From: Phocaeicola abscessus CCUG 55929 | Lineage (GTDB): Bacteria > Bacteroidota > Bacteroidia > Bacteroidales > Bacteroidaceae | Direction: 5' to 3' | Length of the DNA: 64,000 nt | Assembly: GCF_000312445.1 (NCBI RefSeq) | Contig: NZ_HE997182.1 | Coordinates: 432,689 to 496,688, forward strand | Part shown: positions 39,723-48,278 of the stretch, piece after piece | How the letters are laid out: every line of letters starts with the position of its first letter | How positions within the stretch are numbered: position 1 is the stretch's first letter | Notes under the pieces: model-generated | Seen by the model: only the letters and a program-made list of their open reading frames with translations | Told to the model about the DNA's origin: nothing | The model's database searches: none | Translations under genes and position numbers: made by a program

Positions 39723-41741
39723 ATGAAAATCAATATAAAATATCTAAGTCTGTGCACGATACTGGGAGCCGTTTCCATGATCTCCACCTCGTGCAATGAT
39801 CTGTTGGACCTGGATCCGGTGAGCCAGATTACGCCCGAATCCTACTACAACAACGCCGACCAGCTGGCTTCATACCTGAACAGCTACTACGACGGCTTTC
39901 TACAGTTGCCTTTCAACGGCGGCATGTATCACGATGTAAATACATGGAATGACGGTCTGGCACGCTCCGACCGGAATACCGACATCTTTGTGCAGGATGT
40001 GAACGGAAATACGAGACTTTTCTCCAATGGACACTGGGAAGTACCTGCCGGAAAAAGCTTGCAAGGCTACTATGGAAACTTCCGTATCTGCAACTACTTC
40101 CTCGAAAGGGTCATTCCGGCTTATGAGGCTAAGAAAATCAGCGGTGACGACGTTCTTATTCGCAACTATATCGGTGAGGCCTATTTCCTGAGAGCCGTCA
40201 ATTACTTCAATACGATGGCCAGATTCGGCGACCTGCCTATCGTTACCACTGTTTTGGAAGACAATGATGCGGCCATCATAGAAGCCAGCAAGCGGAGCCC
40301 GCGCAATGAAGTGGCACGTTTCATCCTTGCAGATCTGGACAAAGCCATCGGTTTCCTTGCCGACCGTGGAAAATTCAAAGGACAGCGCATTAATAAAGAG
40401 ACAGCCCTGCTGTTCAAGTCGAGAGTGGCTCTTTTTGAAGGAACATTCGAAAAATACCACAAAGGCTCGGGACGCGTGCCGGGCGATGCCAACTGGCCGG
40501 GAGCCAAGATGGCGTACAACAACGGAAAGTCTTTCGATATCGATGCCGAAATACGCTTTTTCCTGACCGAAGCGATGAACGCAGCCAAGCAAGTGGCCGA
40601 CAAAGCAGAACTGACGGAGAATACTCACACCATGAATCCCGCAAACGGAACTGTTTACGGATGGAACGGCTATTTCGAAATGTACAGCCAACCGTTGCTG
40701 GCAAACGTGCCTGAAGTATTGCTGTGGAAAGAGTACAGCTCGGCGCAAAACATCAAGAACGATGTCCCACATCGCGTCAAGATAGGATGTGCCGACGGTT
40801 ATACCCGCGTCTTTGTCGAGACTTTCCTGACCAAGAAGGGGCTTCCCATCTATGCGGACGATACGTACAAGGGTGACGTGTCGATAGACGATGCCAAGGC
40901 CGGACGCGACGAACGCCTGCAACTCTTCGTATGGGGAGAAAGCAACATGCTCGATTCCGATCCGAAAACCCCTACTGCCGGTACTGCCTTTACCAAACCT
41001 GACATTACTACAAGTGTAAGCGCAAAACGTGCCATCACCGGCTATCAGCCGCGCAAGTATTATACTTACGATTATAACCAGACGGAAAACGACGAACGCC
41101 GGGGTACCAACGCCTGTCCTATCTTCCGTTCTGCCGAAGCACTCCTGAACTATATGGAGGCTTCCTATGAACTGAACAAAAGTTTGGATGCCACTGCCAA
41201 AGGTTATTGGCAGAAGTTGCGTGCACGCGCAGGGGTAAGTACGGATATCGATGCCACGATTGCAGCTACTGACTTGACGAAAGAAAACGACTTCGCAGTC
41301 TATTCAGGTACGGCAATGATAGACAAAACCCTCTACAACATCCGTCGTGAACGCATGGCCGAACTCTTCAGTGAAGGACAACGCTTTCCTGACCTGATAC
41401 GCTGGCGTGCCTTCGATCGCATGATTACGACCAAATGGATTCCCGAAGGTGTCAACTTCTGGACCGAAACCTATAAAAAATACGGCGACTTGAAAGCCGA
41501 CGGATCGGCCGAAGCCATCGTCTCAAGCAAGGACCTGAGTATCTATCTGCGTCCTTACAGTCGGAGCATGCAAAGTACCAACGAACTGCGCGACGGTTAT
41601 AACTGGCACGAGGCATACTATCTCTATCCCATCGGGAACGAAGATTTACGCTTGGCTTCTCCAGATAAGAAAATAGAAACAAGTAATCTTTATCAGAACA
41701 TCTACTGGCCGACAACCGGCGGAGCACACGCCGAGAAATAA
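39723..41741 (+). CDS. SusD/RagB-family outer-membrane lipoprotein
   Basis: 672 aa. The lipoprotein signal ends in a lipobox (MISTSC), and mature SusD-type TPR helices follow: DLLDLDPVSQITPESYY at the N-terminus, ... YFLRAVNYF in the middle and RRERMAELFSEGQRFPDLIRW near the end, as in SusD_RagB. It caps the SusC barrel and binds ligand. Large for the family (~500-650 aa). It is followed by a strong terminator, so the operon is the two genes only, with no linked hydrolase. Confidence 0.95.
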   Translation: MKINIKYLSLCTILGAVSMISTSCNDLLDLDPVSQITPESYYNNADQLASYLNSYYDGFLQLPFNGGMYHDVNTWNDGLARSDRNTDIFVQDVNGNTRLFSNGHWEVPAGKSLQGYYGNFRICNYFLERVIPAYEAKKISGDDVLIRNYIGEAYFLRAVNYFNTMARFGDLPIVTTVLEDNDAAIIEASKRSPRNEVARFILADLDKAIGFLADRGKFKGQRINKETALLFKSRVALFEGTFEKYHKGSGRVPGDANWPGAKMAYNNGKSFDIDAEIRFFLTEAMNAAKQVADKAELTENTHTMNPANGTVYGWNGYFEMYSQPLLANVPEVLLWKEYSSAQNIKNDVPHRVKIGCADGYTRVFVETFLTKKGLPIYADDTYKGDVSIDDAKAGRDERLQLFVWGESNMLDSDPKTPTAGTAFTKPDITTSVSAKRAITGYQPRKYYTYDYNQTENDERRGTNACPIFRSAEALLNYMEASYELNKSLDATAKGYWQKLRARAGVSTDIDATIAATDLTKENDFAVYSGTAMIDKTLYNIRRERMAELFSEGQRFPDLIRWRAFDRMITTKWIPEGVNFWTETYKKYGDLKADGSAEAIVSSKDLSIYLRPYSRSMQSTNELRDGYNWHEAYYLYPIGNEDLRLASPDKKIETSNLYQNIYWPTTGGAHAEK

Positions 41742-41763
41742 AACAGTAACAAAGAAAGGCGTG

Positions 41764-41805
41764 GACGAGGAGATAAGCAAGCAGGGCTTATTTCCTCGTC
41801 TTTAT
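41764..41805 (+). terminator. Terminator of the SusC/SusD operon
   Basis: GACGAGGAGATAAGC pairs with GCTTATTTCCTCGTC (15 bp, one G-T wobble) around the 7-nt loop AAGCAGG, followed by TTTATATT. It begins 22 bp after the susD stop. Confidence 0.85.
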
Positions 41806-41973
41806 ATTCCTTCAACGTGAACAGAGGATTTTGTTTTTTTATCATCTTAGCAGACTTATAAATCGGGAAATATTATTACGAGTTATTATCTGACACCTTG
41901 AAATCGAATTTAGAGTAAGGCACATTCATTTATTGTTACTTATTAAATCATACTACGATAAGGAAAATTATTT

Positions 41974-42011
41974 GGAGATTCATCTCCGTGGCAGTGCTGT
42001 TCTCCTGCCAC
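41974..42011. other. Two adjacent perfect hairpins
   Basis: GGAGAT-TC-ATCTCC (41974-41987) is directly followed by GTGGCAG-N10-CTGCCAC (41988-42011). They lie upstream of the promoter of the iron/cytochrome cassette. They might be part of an unrecognised element or just a second terminator. No known riboswitch core is recognised. Confidence 0.4.
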
Positions 42012-42080
42012 CAGGTGAAGATATCGATTTCCCGATGCCTTTCCTTTGTCCTTTATGCTCATTATTTATACGGAAGAAAA

Positions 42081-42096
42081 TACCTATTTTTAGGTA
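42081..42096. promoter_or_regulatory. Operator-like inverted repeat
   Basis: TACCTA-TTTT-TAGGTA, a perfect 6-bp dyad, ends at the -33 box of the following promoter. Its position would let a bound repressor block RNA polymerase. The regulator is unknown; an iron-responsive one would fit the genes but is inference. Confidence 0.5.
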
Positions 42097-42127
42097 TTGT
42101 TGATTGTTGGAGTTATTTCTACCTTTG
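42097..42127 (+). promoter_or_regulatory. Promoter of the iron/cytochrome cassette
   Basis: TTG at 42097-42099 and TACCTTTG at 42120-42127, 20 bp apart, match the Bacteroidetes consensus. The first ORF starts at 42154. Confidence 0.72.
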
Positions 42128-42153
42128 CGACGAATTTTTCAGGAAATTAAGGA

Positions 42154-43515
42154 ATGAAAATAATAGTAGGTATTTTGGCTTTCGGATGTCTGTGTTCTAC
42201 GGCGACAGCATTGTATGCGGTCGAACCGGAAAAGAATTTCCCGGCTAAAGAACGACAAGATAAAGAAAAAGAATCGGTAGACGACGCATATCGGCGATTT
42301 CGTTTTGGAGGATATGGAGAGATGGTAGCGAATTTTAAGGATTACGGAATCAACCGATTCTACGGGGGGAACGACGGTAATCCGAAGAAGAATCGCAACA
42401 CGATTGCTATTCCTCGCTTCATTTTGGCATTGGATTACAAGTTTACGTCCAAGTGGATACTCGGCGCAGAGATAGAGTTTGAATCCGGCGGTACGGGTAC
42501 GGCCTATGAATTGGAAAATACGGAGAATGGCGAATATGAAACGGAAGTGGAAAAGGGCGGTGAAGTCGCCATCGAACAGTTTCATATCACTCGTCTCATC
42601 CATCCTGCTTTCAACGTCAGAGCAGGTCATATCATCGTACCTGTGGGATTAACGAATGCGCATCATGAGCCGATCAATTTCTTCGGTACTTCCCGTCCTG
42701 AAGGAGAGACGACCATCCTCCCTTCCACGTGGCATGAGAACGGCTTGGAATTTTTCGGTTCTTTCGGTGTCGGTTATGCCCGTTTTGACTATCAGGCCAT
42801 GGTGGTTGCCGGACTGAACGCTAACGGTTTCGATCGTAATACATGGGTGGCCGATGGAAAACAAGGAATCTTTGAAGAAGATAACTTTACTTCGCCCGCT
42901 TATGTAGTTCGTTTGGATTATAAAGGAGTACCGGGTCTGCGTATAGGGACTTCGTTCTACTACTGTTCCGATGCCGGAACCAATTCGGATATTCCTGATA
43001 CCTACTCAACGATGGGTAAGATTCCCGTACGGATTTTTACGGCGGATGCGCAATACCGGAACAAATATGTGACCGCTCGCGGCAATGTGGTGTACGGTAA
43101 CTTGGGTAACTCTTTCATGCTGAGCCAAGCAAACGTGAAACAGTCGAACAAATCGCCTTACAGCCGTCTTGCGCCGATCGCTAAGAATGCAGTGAGCTAT
43201 GCGGCTGAAGCCGGTATTCATATCGGTGCATTCCTGAAAGGAAAGAAGGTTCCGGCAATCTATCCCTTTGTCCGTTACGAATATTATAATCCGCAAGAAA
43301 AAGGCGAATCCGGACAAACGATGGACAAGCGTTGTCAGATATCGATGTGGACGATAGGTGCCAACTGGTTTGCTTTGCCCAACTTGGTGGTGAAAGCAGA
43401 CTATGCTACTCGTCAAATAGGTACGGATAAAGTTTTTGGCAGGGCCAAAGGTTATAATAGCGAAAACGAATTTTCTATCGGACTGGCTTATATCGGCTGG
43501 TTTTTTAAGAAATAA
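42154..43515 (+). CDS. Outer-membrane porin-like beta-barrel protein
   Basis: 453 aa. A signal peptide (~22 residues) is followed by a charged stretch and then repeated aromatic-ended beta strands (FRFGGYGEMVANF, RFILALDYKFTSKWILGAEIEFESGG, FNVRAGHIIVPVGLTNAHHEP). The last is typical of phosphate-selective porin OprO/OprP-like folds. It ends with an aromatic-rich strand (YIGWFFKK). It probably provides entry of a small ligand to the periplasm. First gene of the cassette; imelysin follows after 19 bp. Confidence 0.82.
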   Translation: MKIIVGILAFGCLCSTATALYAVEPEKNFPAKERQDKEKESVDDAYRRFRFGGYGEMVANFKDYGINRFYGGNDGNPKKNRNTIAIPRFILALDYKFTSKWILGAEIEFESGGTGTAYELENTENGEYETEVEKGGEVAIEQFHITRLIHPAFNVRAGHIIVPVGLTNAHHEPINFFGTSRPEGETTILPSTWHENGLEFFGSFGVGYARFDYQAMVVAGLNANGFDRNTWVADGKQGIFEEDNFTSPAYVVRLDYKGVPGLRIGTSFYYCSDAGTNSDIPDTYSTMGKIPVRIFTADAQYRNKYVTARGNVVYGNLGNSFMLSQANVKQSNKSPYSRLAPIAKNAVSYAAEAGIHIGAFLKGKKVPAIYPFVRYEYYNPQEKGESGQTMDKRCQISMWTIGANWFALPNLVVKADYATRQIGTDKVFGRAKGYNSENEFSIGLAYIGWFFKK

Positions 43516-43534
43516 ACATTAATTTTTATATCAG

Positions 43535-44692
43535 ATGAAAAGAAATCTTTTTTACACGGTAGCCCTGACCTTAGGGCTGGTATTCGTTGCTACGGCATGT
43601 GGCGACGATAAGAAAGAAACTCCGAACCCCAATCCCGACGGAATGGATTATACTCCCGAAACGGCTTCGAGTTGGCATAATTACATGAAGAATGTAGCCA
43701 CATTATTAAGAGACGATGCTACGGCTCTATACAACTCATGGAATACGAGCCATAAAAAAGGCGATTCTTTTGCGTCCATTTTTAAAGCGCATGACGGCAG
43801 GGAGAAATTTAATACGGCCTTTGACTGTATTGCCCAGATTATCGACGGTTGTGTGGAAATTTCCGACGAGGTAGGCGAAAAGAAGATTGGCGATCCCTAC
43901 AAAAAATATATGGCCGGAAATAAAACGGAGGCTTTGTATTCGGTAGAATCGTGGTATAGCTGGCATTCGCGCGATGATTATACCAACAATATTTATTCTA
44001 TCCGTAATGCTTACTACGGCTCCATGGACGGGAAGGTAAGCACCAAATCCATTTCGGCTTTGGTTGCCGGCGTTAACAAAGAATTGGATAAAAAGGTGAT
44101 CGATGCGATTGAAGGAGCGGCGAAAGCTATTCAGGCCATTCCGCAACCTTTCCGCAACAATATCAACAGTAAGGAGACGGTAGCTGCGATGGAAGCTTGC
44201 AGCGTGTTGAAAGAGACGCTGGAAAAGAATCTGAAGCCTTATATTCGCGATCATAAGGCGATAAATACCAATGAGGTGCTGGATCCCGTCGTATCGAATT
44301 ATGTAGATGTAGTAGTATTGCCTACGTATAAAGACTTGAAAGAGAAGAACGAACTGTTGTACAGCGCTGTATTTGCACTGGCTTCCACTCCGAACGATGC
44401 CAATTTCGAAAAAACGTGTAAGGCGTGGATCGCGTCGAGGGAACCGTGGGAAACTAGCGAAGCGTTCTTATTCGGTCCGGTAGATGAGTTAGGTTTGGAT
44501 CCGAATATGGATAGCTGGCCCTTAGACCAGAACGCCATCGAACAGCTCTTGAAGTCGCAAAACTGGAAAGAACTGGAATGGAAAGAGGGCGACGACGAGA
44601 AGAAAGTGGAAGCTGCCCAGAATGTTCGCGGTTTCCATACGTTGGAGTTCTTGCTATTCAAAGACGGCAATCCGCGCAAAGGATTGAAATAG
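43535..44692 (+). CDS. Imelysin-family periplasmic lipoprotein (EfeO/IrpA-like)
   Basis: 385 aa. The lipoprotein signal ends FVATAC, and a Pro/Asn-rich linker precedes the helical imelysin domain. Near the C-terminus G366-F-H-T-L-E371 is the GxHxxE motif that defines imelysins and is thought to bind metal. The family (peptidase M75) includes iron-regulated proteins, many now viewed as iron-binding rather than proteolytic. It lies between porin and di-heme protein, a context known for IrpA-type operons. Confidence 0.9.
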   Translation: MKRNLFYTVALTLGLVFVATACGDDKKETPNPNPDGMDYTPETASSWHNYMKNVATLLRDDATALYNSWNTSHKKGDSFASIFKAHDGREKFNTAFDCIAQIIDGCVEISDEVGEKKIGDPYKKYMAGNKTEALYSVESWYSWHSRDDYTNNIYSIRNAYYGSMDGKVSTKSISALVAGVNKELDKKVIDAIEGAAKAIQAIPQPFRNNINSKETVAAMEACSVLKETLEKNLKPYIRDHKAINTNEVLDPVVSNYVDVVVLPTYKDLKEKNELLYSAVFALASTPNDANFEKTCKAWIASREPWETSEAFLFGPVDELGLDPNMDSWPLDQNAIEQLLKSQNWKELEWKEGDDEKKVEAAQNVRGFHTLEFLLFKDGNPRKGLK

Positions 44693-44717
44693 GGCGCCGG
44701 AATAAAAAAGAATGATA

Positions 44718-44762
44718 GAAGTGGAGGGAAAAGCTGAGAGGCTTTGCCTTCACTTCTTTGGC
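44718..44762 (+). terminator. Hairpin between imelysin and di-heme protein genes
   Basis: GAAGTGGAGGGAAAAGC pairs imperfectly with GCTTTGCCTTCACTTC, followed by TTTGG. It may attenuate transcription between the first two genes and the rest, or be an RNA-processing site. Confidence 0.55.
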
Positions 44763-44811
44763 GTATTTGGATTGGTGGTTTTCCAAAAAGACATGATTAA
44801 ATGATTAAAGA

Positions 44812-46233
44812 ATGAGAAAGTGGTTGTTTGTTAGTCTTGGCCTATTGCTATGCAGTGCCTGTAACGAAGAAGGAATAGAAGTACAGGATATGGAGATTCC
44901 GGAAGGTTATGCGCTCTCGGCAGGTACGTCGACAATTTTCTTGAATTCGTCGAAAGCCTACGATACCGGTGCTTCCTGGTTGTCGGGAAGCTATAATAGC
45001 CGTTTCAATGACGGAGATGGTCTGTATGACGATGTGCGTACGAGCGATAACGGTATGACGGGAGGATTAGGGCCGGTTTATGCCGGTTATTCTTGCGGCA
45101 GTTGTCACCGTAATGCCGGGCGTACGAAGCCGACGTTGTGGAGCGAAGACGGCTCGGGCAGCTACGGCTTTTCTTCCATGTTGGTGTATATCAGTCGTAA
45201 AAACGGAGCTTTCTTCCAGAACTATGGGCGCGTATTGCATGATCAAGCCATCTATGGCGTAAAGGCCGAAGGCAAACTCTCCGTAAAATACGCCTACGAG
45301 ACTTTTTATTTTCCCGACGGAGAAAAATATGAACTATGTAAACCCTCCTATTCTATTTCTAAATGGTATGCCGACAGCATCAAACCGGAAGATATGTTTT
45401 GTACCGTACGCATCCCCTTACGACATGTAGGTATGGGCCAGATGATGGCGCTCGATCCGCACGAAATCGAAATGCTCGCCGCTCGAAGCAATTACCCGGA
45501 ATATGGTATCAGTGGACGTTGCAACTACATCGTCGAACGAGGCGTGAGAAGCTTGGGGCTGTCTGGAAATAAGGCGCAGCATGCCGATTTGACGGTGGAA
45601 TTAGGTTTCTCCAGTGACCTTGGAGTTACCAACAGCCGTTACCCGGAAGAGATTTGCGAGGGACAGGCTCAGGTAGACCAGGGCAGCATGATGGGACTTT
45701 CGTACGCACAGCTGGATGTTTCTACCGAGGAAATGGAAAATGTCGATCTTTACTTGCAGAGTTTGGGTGTTCCTGCACGGCGTAATGTCAACGATCCACA
45801 GGTAATCAAAGGGGAACAGAACTTCTATAAAGCGAAATGTCATCTGTGCCATGTAACTACGCTGCATACGAAACCTCGAGGCACTGTGCTGCTAAACGGG
45901 ACCCAATTGCCGTGGTTAGGCAGTCAGACGATTCATCCCTATTCGGATTATCTCTTGCACGACATGGGGTCTGAGATTATGAGCGTAGGACTGAACGACA
46001 ATTACGTCAGCGGTTTGGCGCGCGGCAACGAGTGGCGAACCACTCCGCTTTGGGGAATCGGCTTGCAGGAAAAGGTGAACGGACATACGTATTTCTTGCA
46101 TGACGGACGAGCTCGCAATCTGACGGAAGCGATCATGTGGCACGGTGGAGAGGGAGAAGCATCGAAGAATCTTTTTAAACGGATGAACAAGGAAGACCGC
46201 GATGCCTTGCTCGCATTTCTGAATTCGCTTTAA
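44812..46233 (+). CDS. Di-heme oxidoreductase (thiol oxidoreductase-like, DUF1111)
   Basis: 473 aa. Lipoprotein signal (LLLCSAC). Two c-type heme motifs: C95-G-S-C98-H99 and C343-H-L-C346-H347. The C-terminal part has WRTTPLWGIGL and YFLHDGRARNLTEAIMWHGGE, the hallmarks of the di-heme peroxidase-like family (COG3488). It probably carries out electron transfer in the periplasm, possibly iron oxidation or reduction. Genes of this family pair with imelysins in other phyla. It needs the CcsA-type maturase three genes downstream. Confidence 0.9.
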   Translation: MRKWLFVSLGLLLCSACNEEGIEVQDMEIPEGYALSAGTSTIFLNSSKAYDTGASWLSGSYNSRFNDGDGLYDDVRTSDNGMTGGLGPVYAGYSCGSCHRNAGRTKPTLWSEDGSGSYGFSSMLVYISRKNGAFFQNYGRVLHDQAIYGVKAEGKLSVKYAYETFYFPDGEKYELCKPSYSISKWYADSIKPEDMFCTVRIPLRHVGMGQMMALDPHEIEMLAARSNYPEYGISGRCNYIVERGVRSLGLSGNKAQHADLTVELGFSSDLGVTNSRYPEEICEGQAQVDQGSMMGLSYAQLDVSTEEMENVDLYLQSLGVPARRNVNDPQVIKGEQNFYKAKCHLCHVTTLHTKPRGTVLLNGTQLPWLGSQTIHPYSDYLLHDMGSEIMSVGLNDNYVSGLARGNEWRTTPLWGIGLQEKVNGHTYFLHDGRARNLTEAIMWHGGEGEASKNLFKRMNKEDRDALLAFLNSL

Positions 46234-46277
46234 TTTTAATACTTGTATTACTTGGATATTTTCAGATATATTTTCTT

Positions 46278-47486
46278 ATGAAAAAAATAATCATTATGGT
46301 CATGGCTCTTTTGCCCCTGTATGTACAGGCGCAGCAAGAAGCCGATACGGAGAACGGAGTCGTTTCGTTAGCAGGAAGAGAAGGATTCACCATCGGGACG
46401 AAAAAGGGAGATTTTGTCTTTAAACCCTATTTGTTGGTGCAAACATCCGGGCGGTTCAACTATTATGACGACGAAGGGTTGGATAAAGCCTATAATCAGG
46501 ATAACGTAGCTAATTCCGGCTTTGCCATTCCTTATGCCGTATTGGGTTTTACGGGTAAAGCTTTTGATAAAGTGACGTTCAACCTTTCCATCAATGCGGC
46601 CGCTACGGGAGGAGCATTGCTGCAACAGGCATGGTTCGACGTTCAGTTAAGTAAACAGCTTGCCGTTCGTGCGGGTAAATTCAAAACGCCGTTCACTCAT
46701 GCGTATCTGACTACGTTGGGGGAGACGTTATTGCCTTCGCTGCCGGTTTCTTTGACTTCTTCCGTGATCATTCCTCACACGCTCAATGCCGTAACGCCGA
46801 ACATCGGGACAGGCTTCGATTTAGGTATCGAACTGCACGGGTTGTTAGCGGGTAAGTACGGTTATCAGGTAGGTCTGTTTAACGGTACGGGAATTTCGGT
46901 CAATACGGCTTCTAAAACTTTCAGCGACGATTGGCACATTCCTTCTTTGCTCTATGCCGGCCGCTTTACTTATATGCCGAAGGGTATTATGCCTTCCATG
47001 CAGGGTAATCCTAACCGATTGAAGGAAGATAAGATTCTTTTCGGCGTTTCTGCTTCAATGAATGTGGAAAGCGAGAATGAGAGCACGAACGATTTTCGTA
47101 GCGGATTGGAATTTGCGATGCTGAAGAATAGGCTCTACCTGGCTGCGGAGATGTATTACATGCATCTGGGCTTTACCAATCGCATGAAGATATCCGAATC
47201 TTTCGACTTCTTGGGAGGCTATGTGCAAGGCGGTTATTTTGTGGCTCCGCAAGTGCAGGCGGCGCTTCGTTATGATTTCTTTAATCGGAACGGACTGGAT
47301 AAAAACGGCTTTCTGAATATGCCTGCTGTAGGCCTGAATTATTTCTTTAAGGATTGCAACCTGAAATTGCAGGCGATGTACCAATTCATCGCTCGTACGG
47401 GACATGACACGCAACTCGATCGGGATAACGATGATTTAGGCTTGGCAAAACACTCGGCATGCGTCATGTTGCAATATACCTTCTAA
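46278..47486 (+). CDS. Outer-membrane porin (phosphate-selective OprO/P-like)
   Basis: 402 aa. Signal peptide (ends QAQQ) and about 16 amphipathic strands: FVFKPYLLVQTSGRFNYYD, then KVTFNLSINAAATGGALLQQ and LAVRAGKFKTPFTHAYL, and a terminal ACVMLQYTF. This is the OprO/OprP superfamily layout. The second porin of the cassette, but not closely similar to the first. The next gene starts 18 bp later. Confidence 0.86.
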   Translation: MKKIIIMVMALLPLYVQAQQEADTENGVVSLAGREGFTIGTKKGDFVFKPYLLVQTSGRFNYYDDEGLDKAYNQDNVANSGFAIPYAVLGFTGKAFDKVTFNLSINAAATGGALLQQAWFDVQLSKQLAVRAGKFKTPFTHAYLTTLGETLLPSLPVSLTSSVIIPHTLNAVTPNIGTGFDLGIELHGLLAGKYGYQVGLFNGTGISVNTASKTFSDDWHIPSLLYAGRFTYMPKGIMPSMQGNPNRLKEDKILFGVSASMNVESENESTNDFRSGLEFAMLKNRLYLAAEMYYMHLGFTNRMKISESFDFLGGYVQGGYFVAPQVQAALRYDFFNRNGLDKNGFLNMPAVGLNYFFKDCNLKLQAMYQFIARTGHDTQLDRDNDDLGLAKHSACVMLQYTF

Positions 47487-47504
47487 CGGAAAGGAGAGTA
47501 AGGT

Positions 47505-48215
47505 ATGAGAACGATTTTCCTCTTCTTTGTTTTCTTCGGTGCCGTGTTGACGGCTTGCGACGACGGACGGATTCACGAAAAGGAATACGAACCGACGGGG
47601 GAAGGACGTACTGTGGAGTTGACGGGAGTCATCAGCGGAATAGCTAAATGGTCGAATGATTACAGCGTGGTGATAGCCGGTTTTGACGCGTCGAGCCCGT
47701 ATGCGATCGTCTCTAAGACAATACCGGCCCCTGAAAAGGAAGGTAGGGAGATACAACTTACCATGTCCGGCATTACCGAGAAGGTTGCTACGGTAGAATT
47801 GTGCGTCATCGACAAGTTGCGTAAACGAATCCTTTCGTTTAAAGAAGTGGACTGCAAGGCGGAGACGGGTGATACGATTCGAATCAAAGCGGATAAGGTC
47901 GACGCTGGCATGTTCCATGCTATCCAAACGATAGTGTTCAATGCGGATTGCATCAGTTGTCATGGAAAGAGTAACGAGGCTGCTGCCGGCCTATGGCTGA
48001 CGGAGGGGAAGAGCTATGTTTCTTTAGTCAATCAACCGTCGAAGGCGAATCCCGATATGTTACGCGTCAAGCCACGACAGCTGCAGGAAAGTTTGTTGCA
48101 CCTGGTCCTGAAGGAAAACGGCCATGTACGTCATGATCATGTCGACTTGCTTTCGGCCAAGCCGGAAAAATTAGAATTGATAGATAGTTGGATCCTGAAC
48201 GAAGCGCAGGAGTAG
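47505..48215 (+). CDS. Mono-heme c-type cytochrome lipoprotein
   Basis: 236 aa. A lipoprotein signal ends LTAC (FFGAVLTAC). A beta-sandwich-like N-terminal half carries repeated TVELTG strands. The C-terminal half contains one heme motif, C149-I-S-C152-H153, followed by the phrase GKSNEAAAGLWLTEGKSYVS seen in cytochrome c-like planctomycete/Bacteroidetes proteins. It probably receives electrons from or hands them to the di-heme protein. Not a known named family to me. Confidence 0.78.
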   Translation: MRTIFLFFVFFGAVLTACDDGRIHEKEYEPTGEGRTVELTGVISGIAKWSNDYSVVIAGFDASSPYAIVSKTIPAPEKEGREIQLTMSGITEKVATVELCVIDKLRKRILSFKEVDCKAETGDTIRIKADKVDAGMFHAIQTIVFNADCISCHGKSNEAAAGLWLTEGKSYVSLVNQPSKANPDMLRVKPRQLQESLLHLVLKENGHVRHDHVDLLSAKPEKLELIDSWILNEAQE

Positions 48216-48278
48216 GATGCGGAGGCTTCGATAAAGAACGGTCGCGCTCCGTTTCAATCCATAAAAGCACGAGAATTC

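Noticed and set aside
41960..42015. Possible cobalamin or TPP riboswitch from the CCTGCC and GGTGAAGAT phrases
   Set aside because: The order and spacing of the conserved boxes do not fit either family.
41988..42248. Open frame upstream of the first porin
   Set aside because: It covers hairpins, the dyad and the promoter and overlaps the porin in another frame; no recognisable product.
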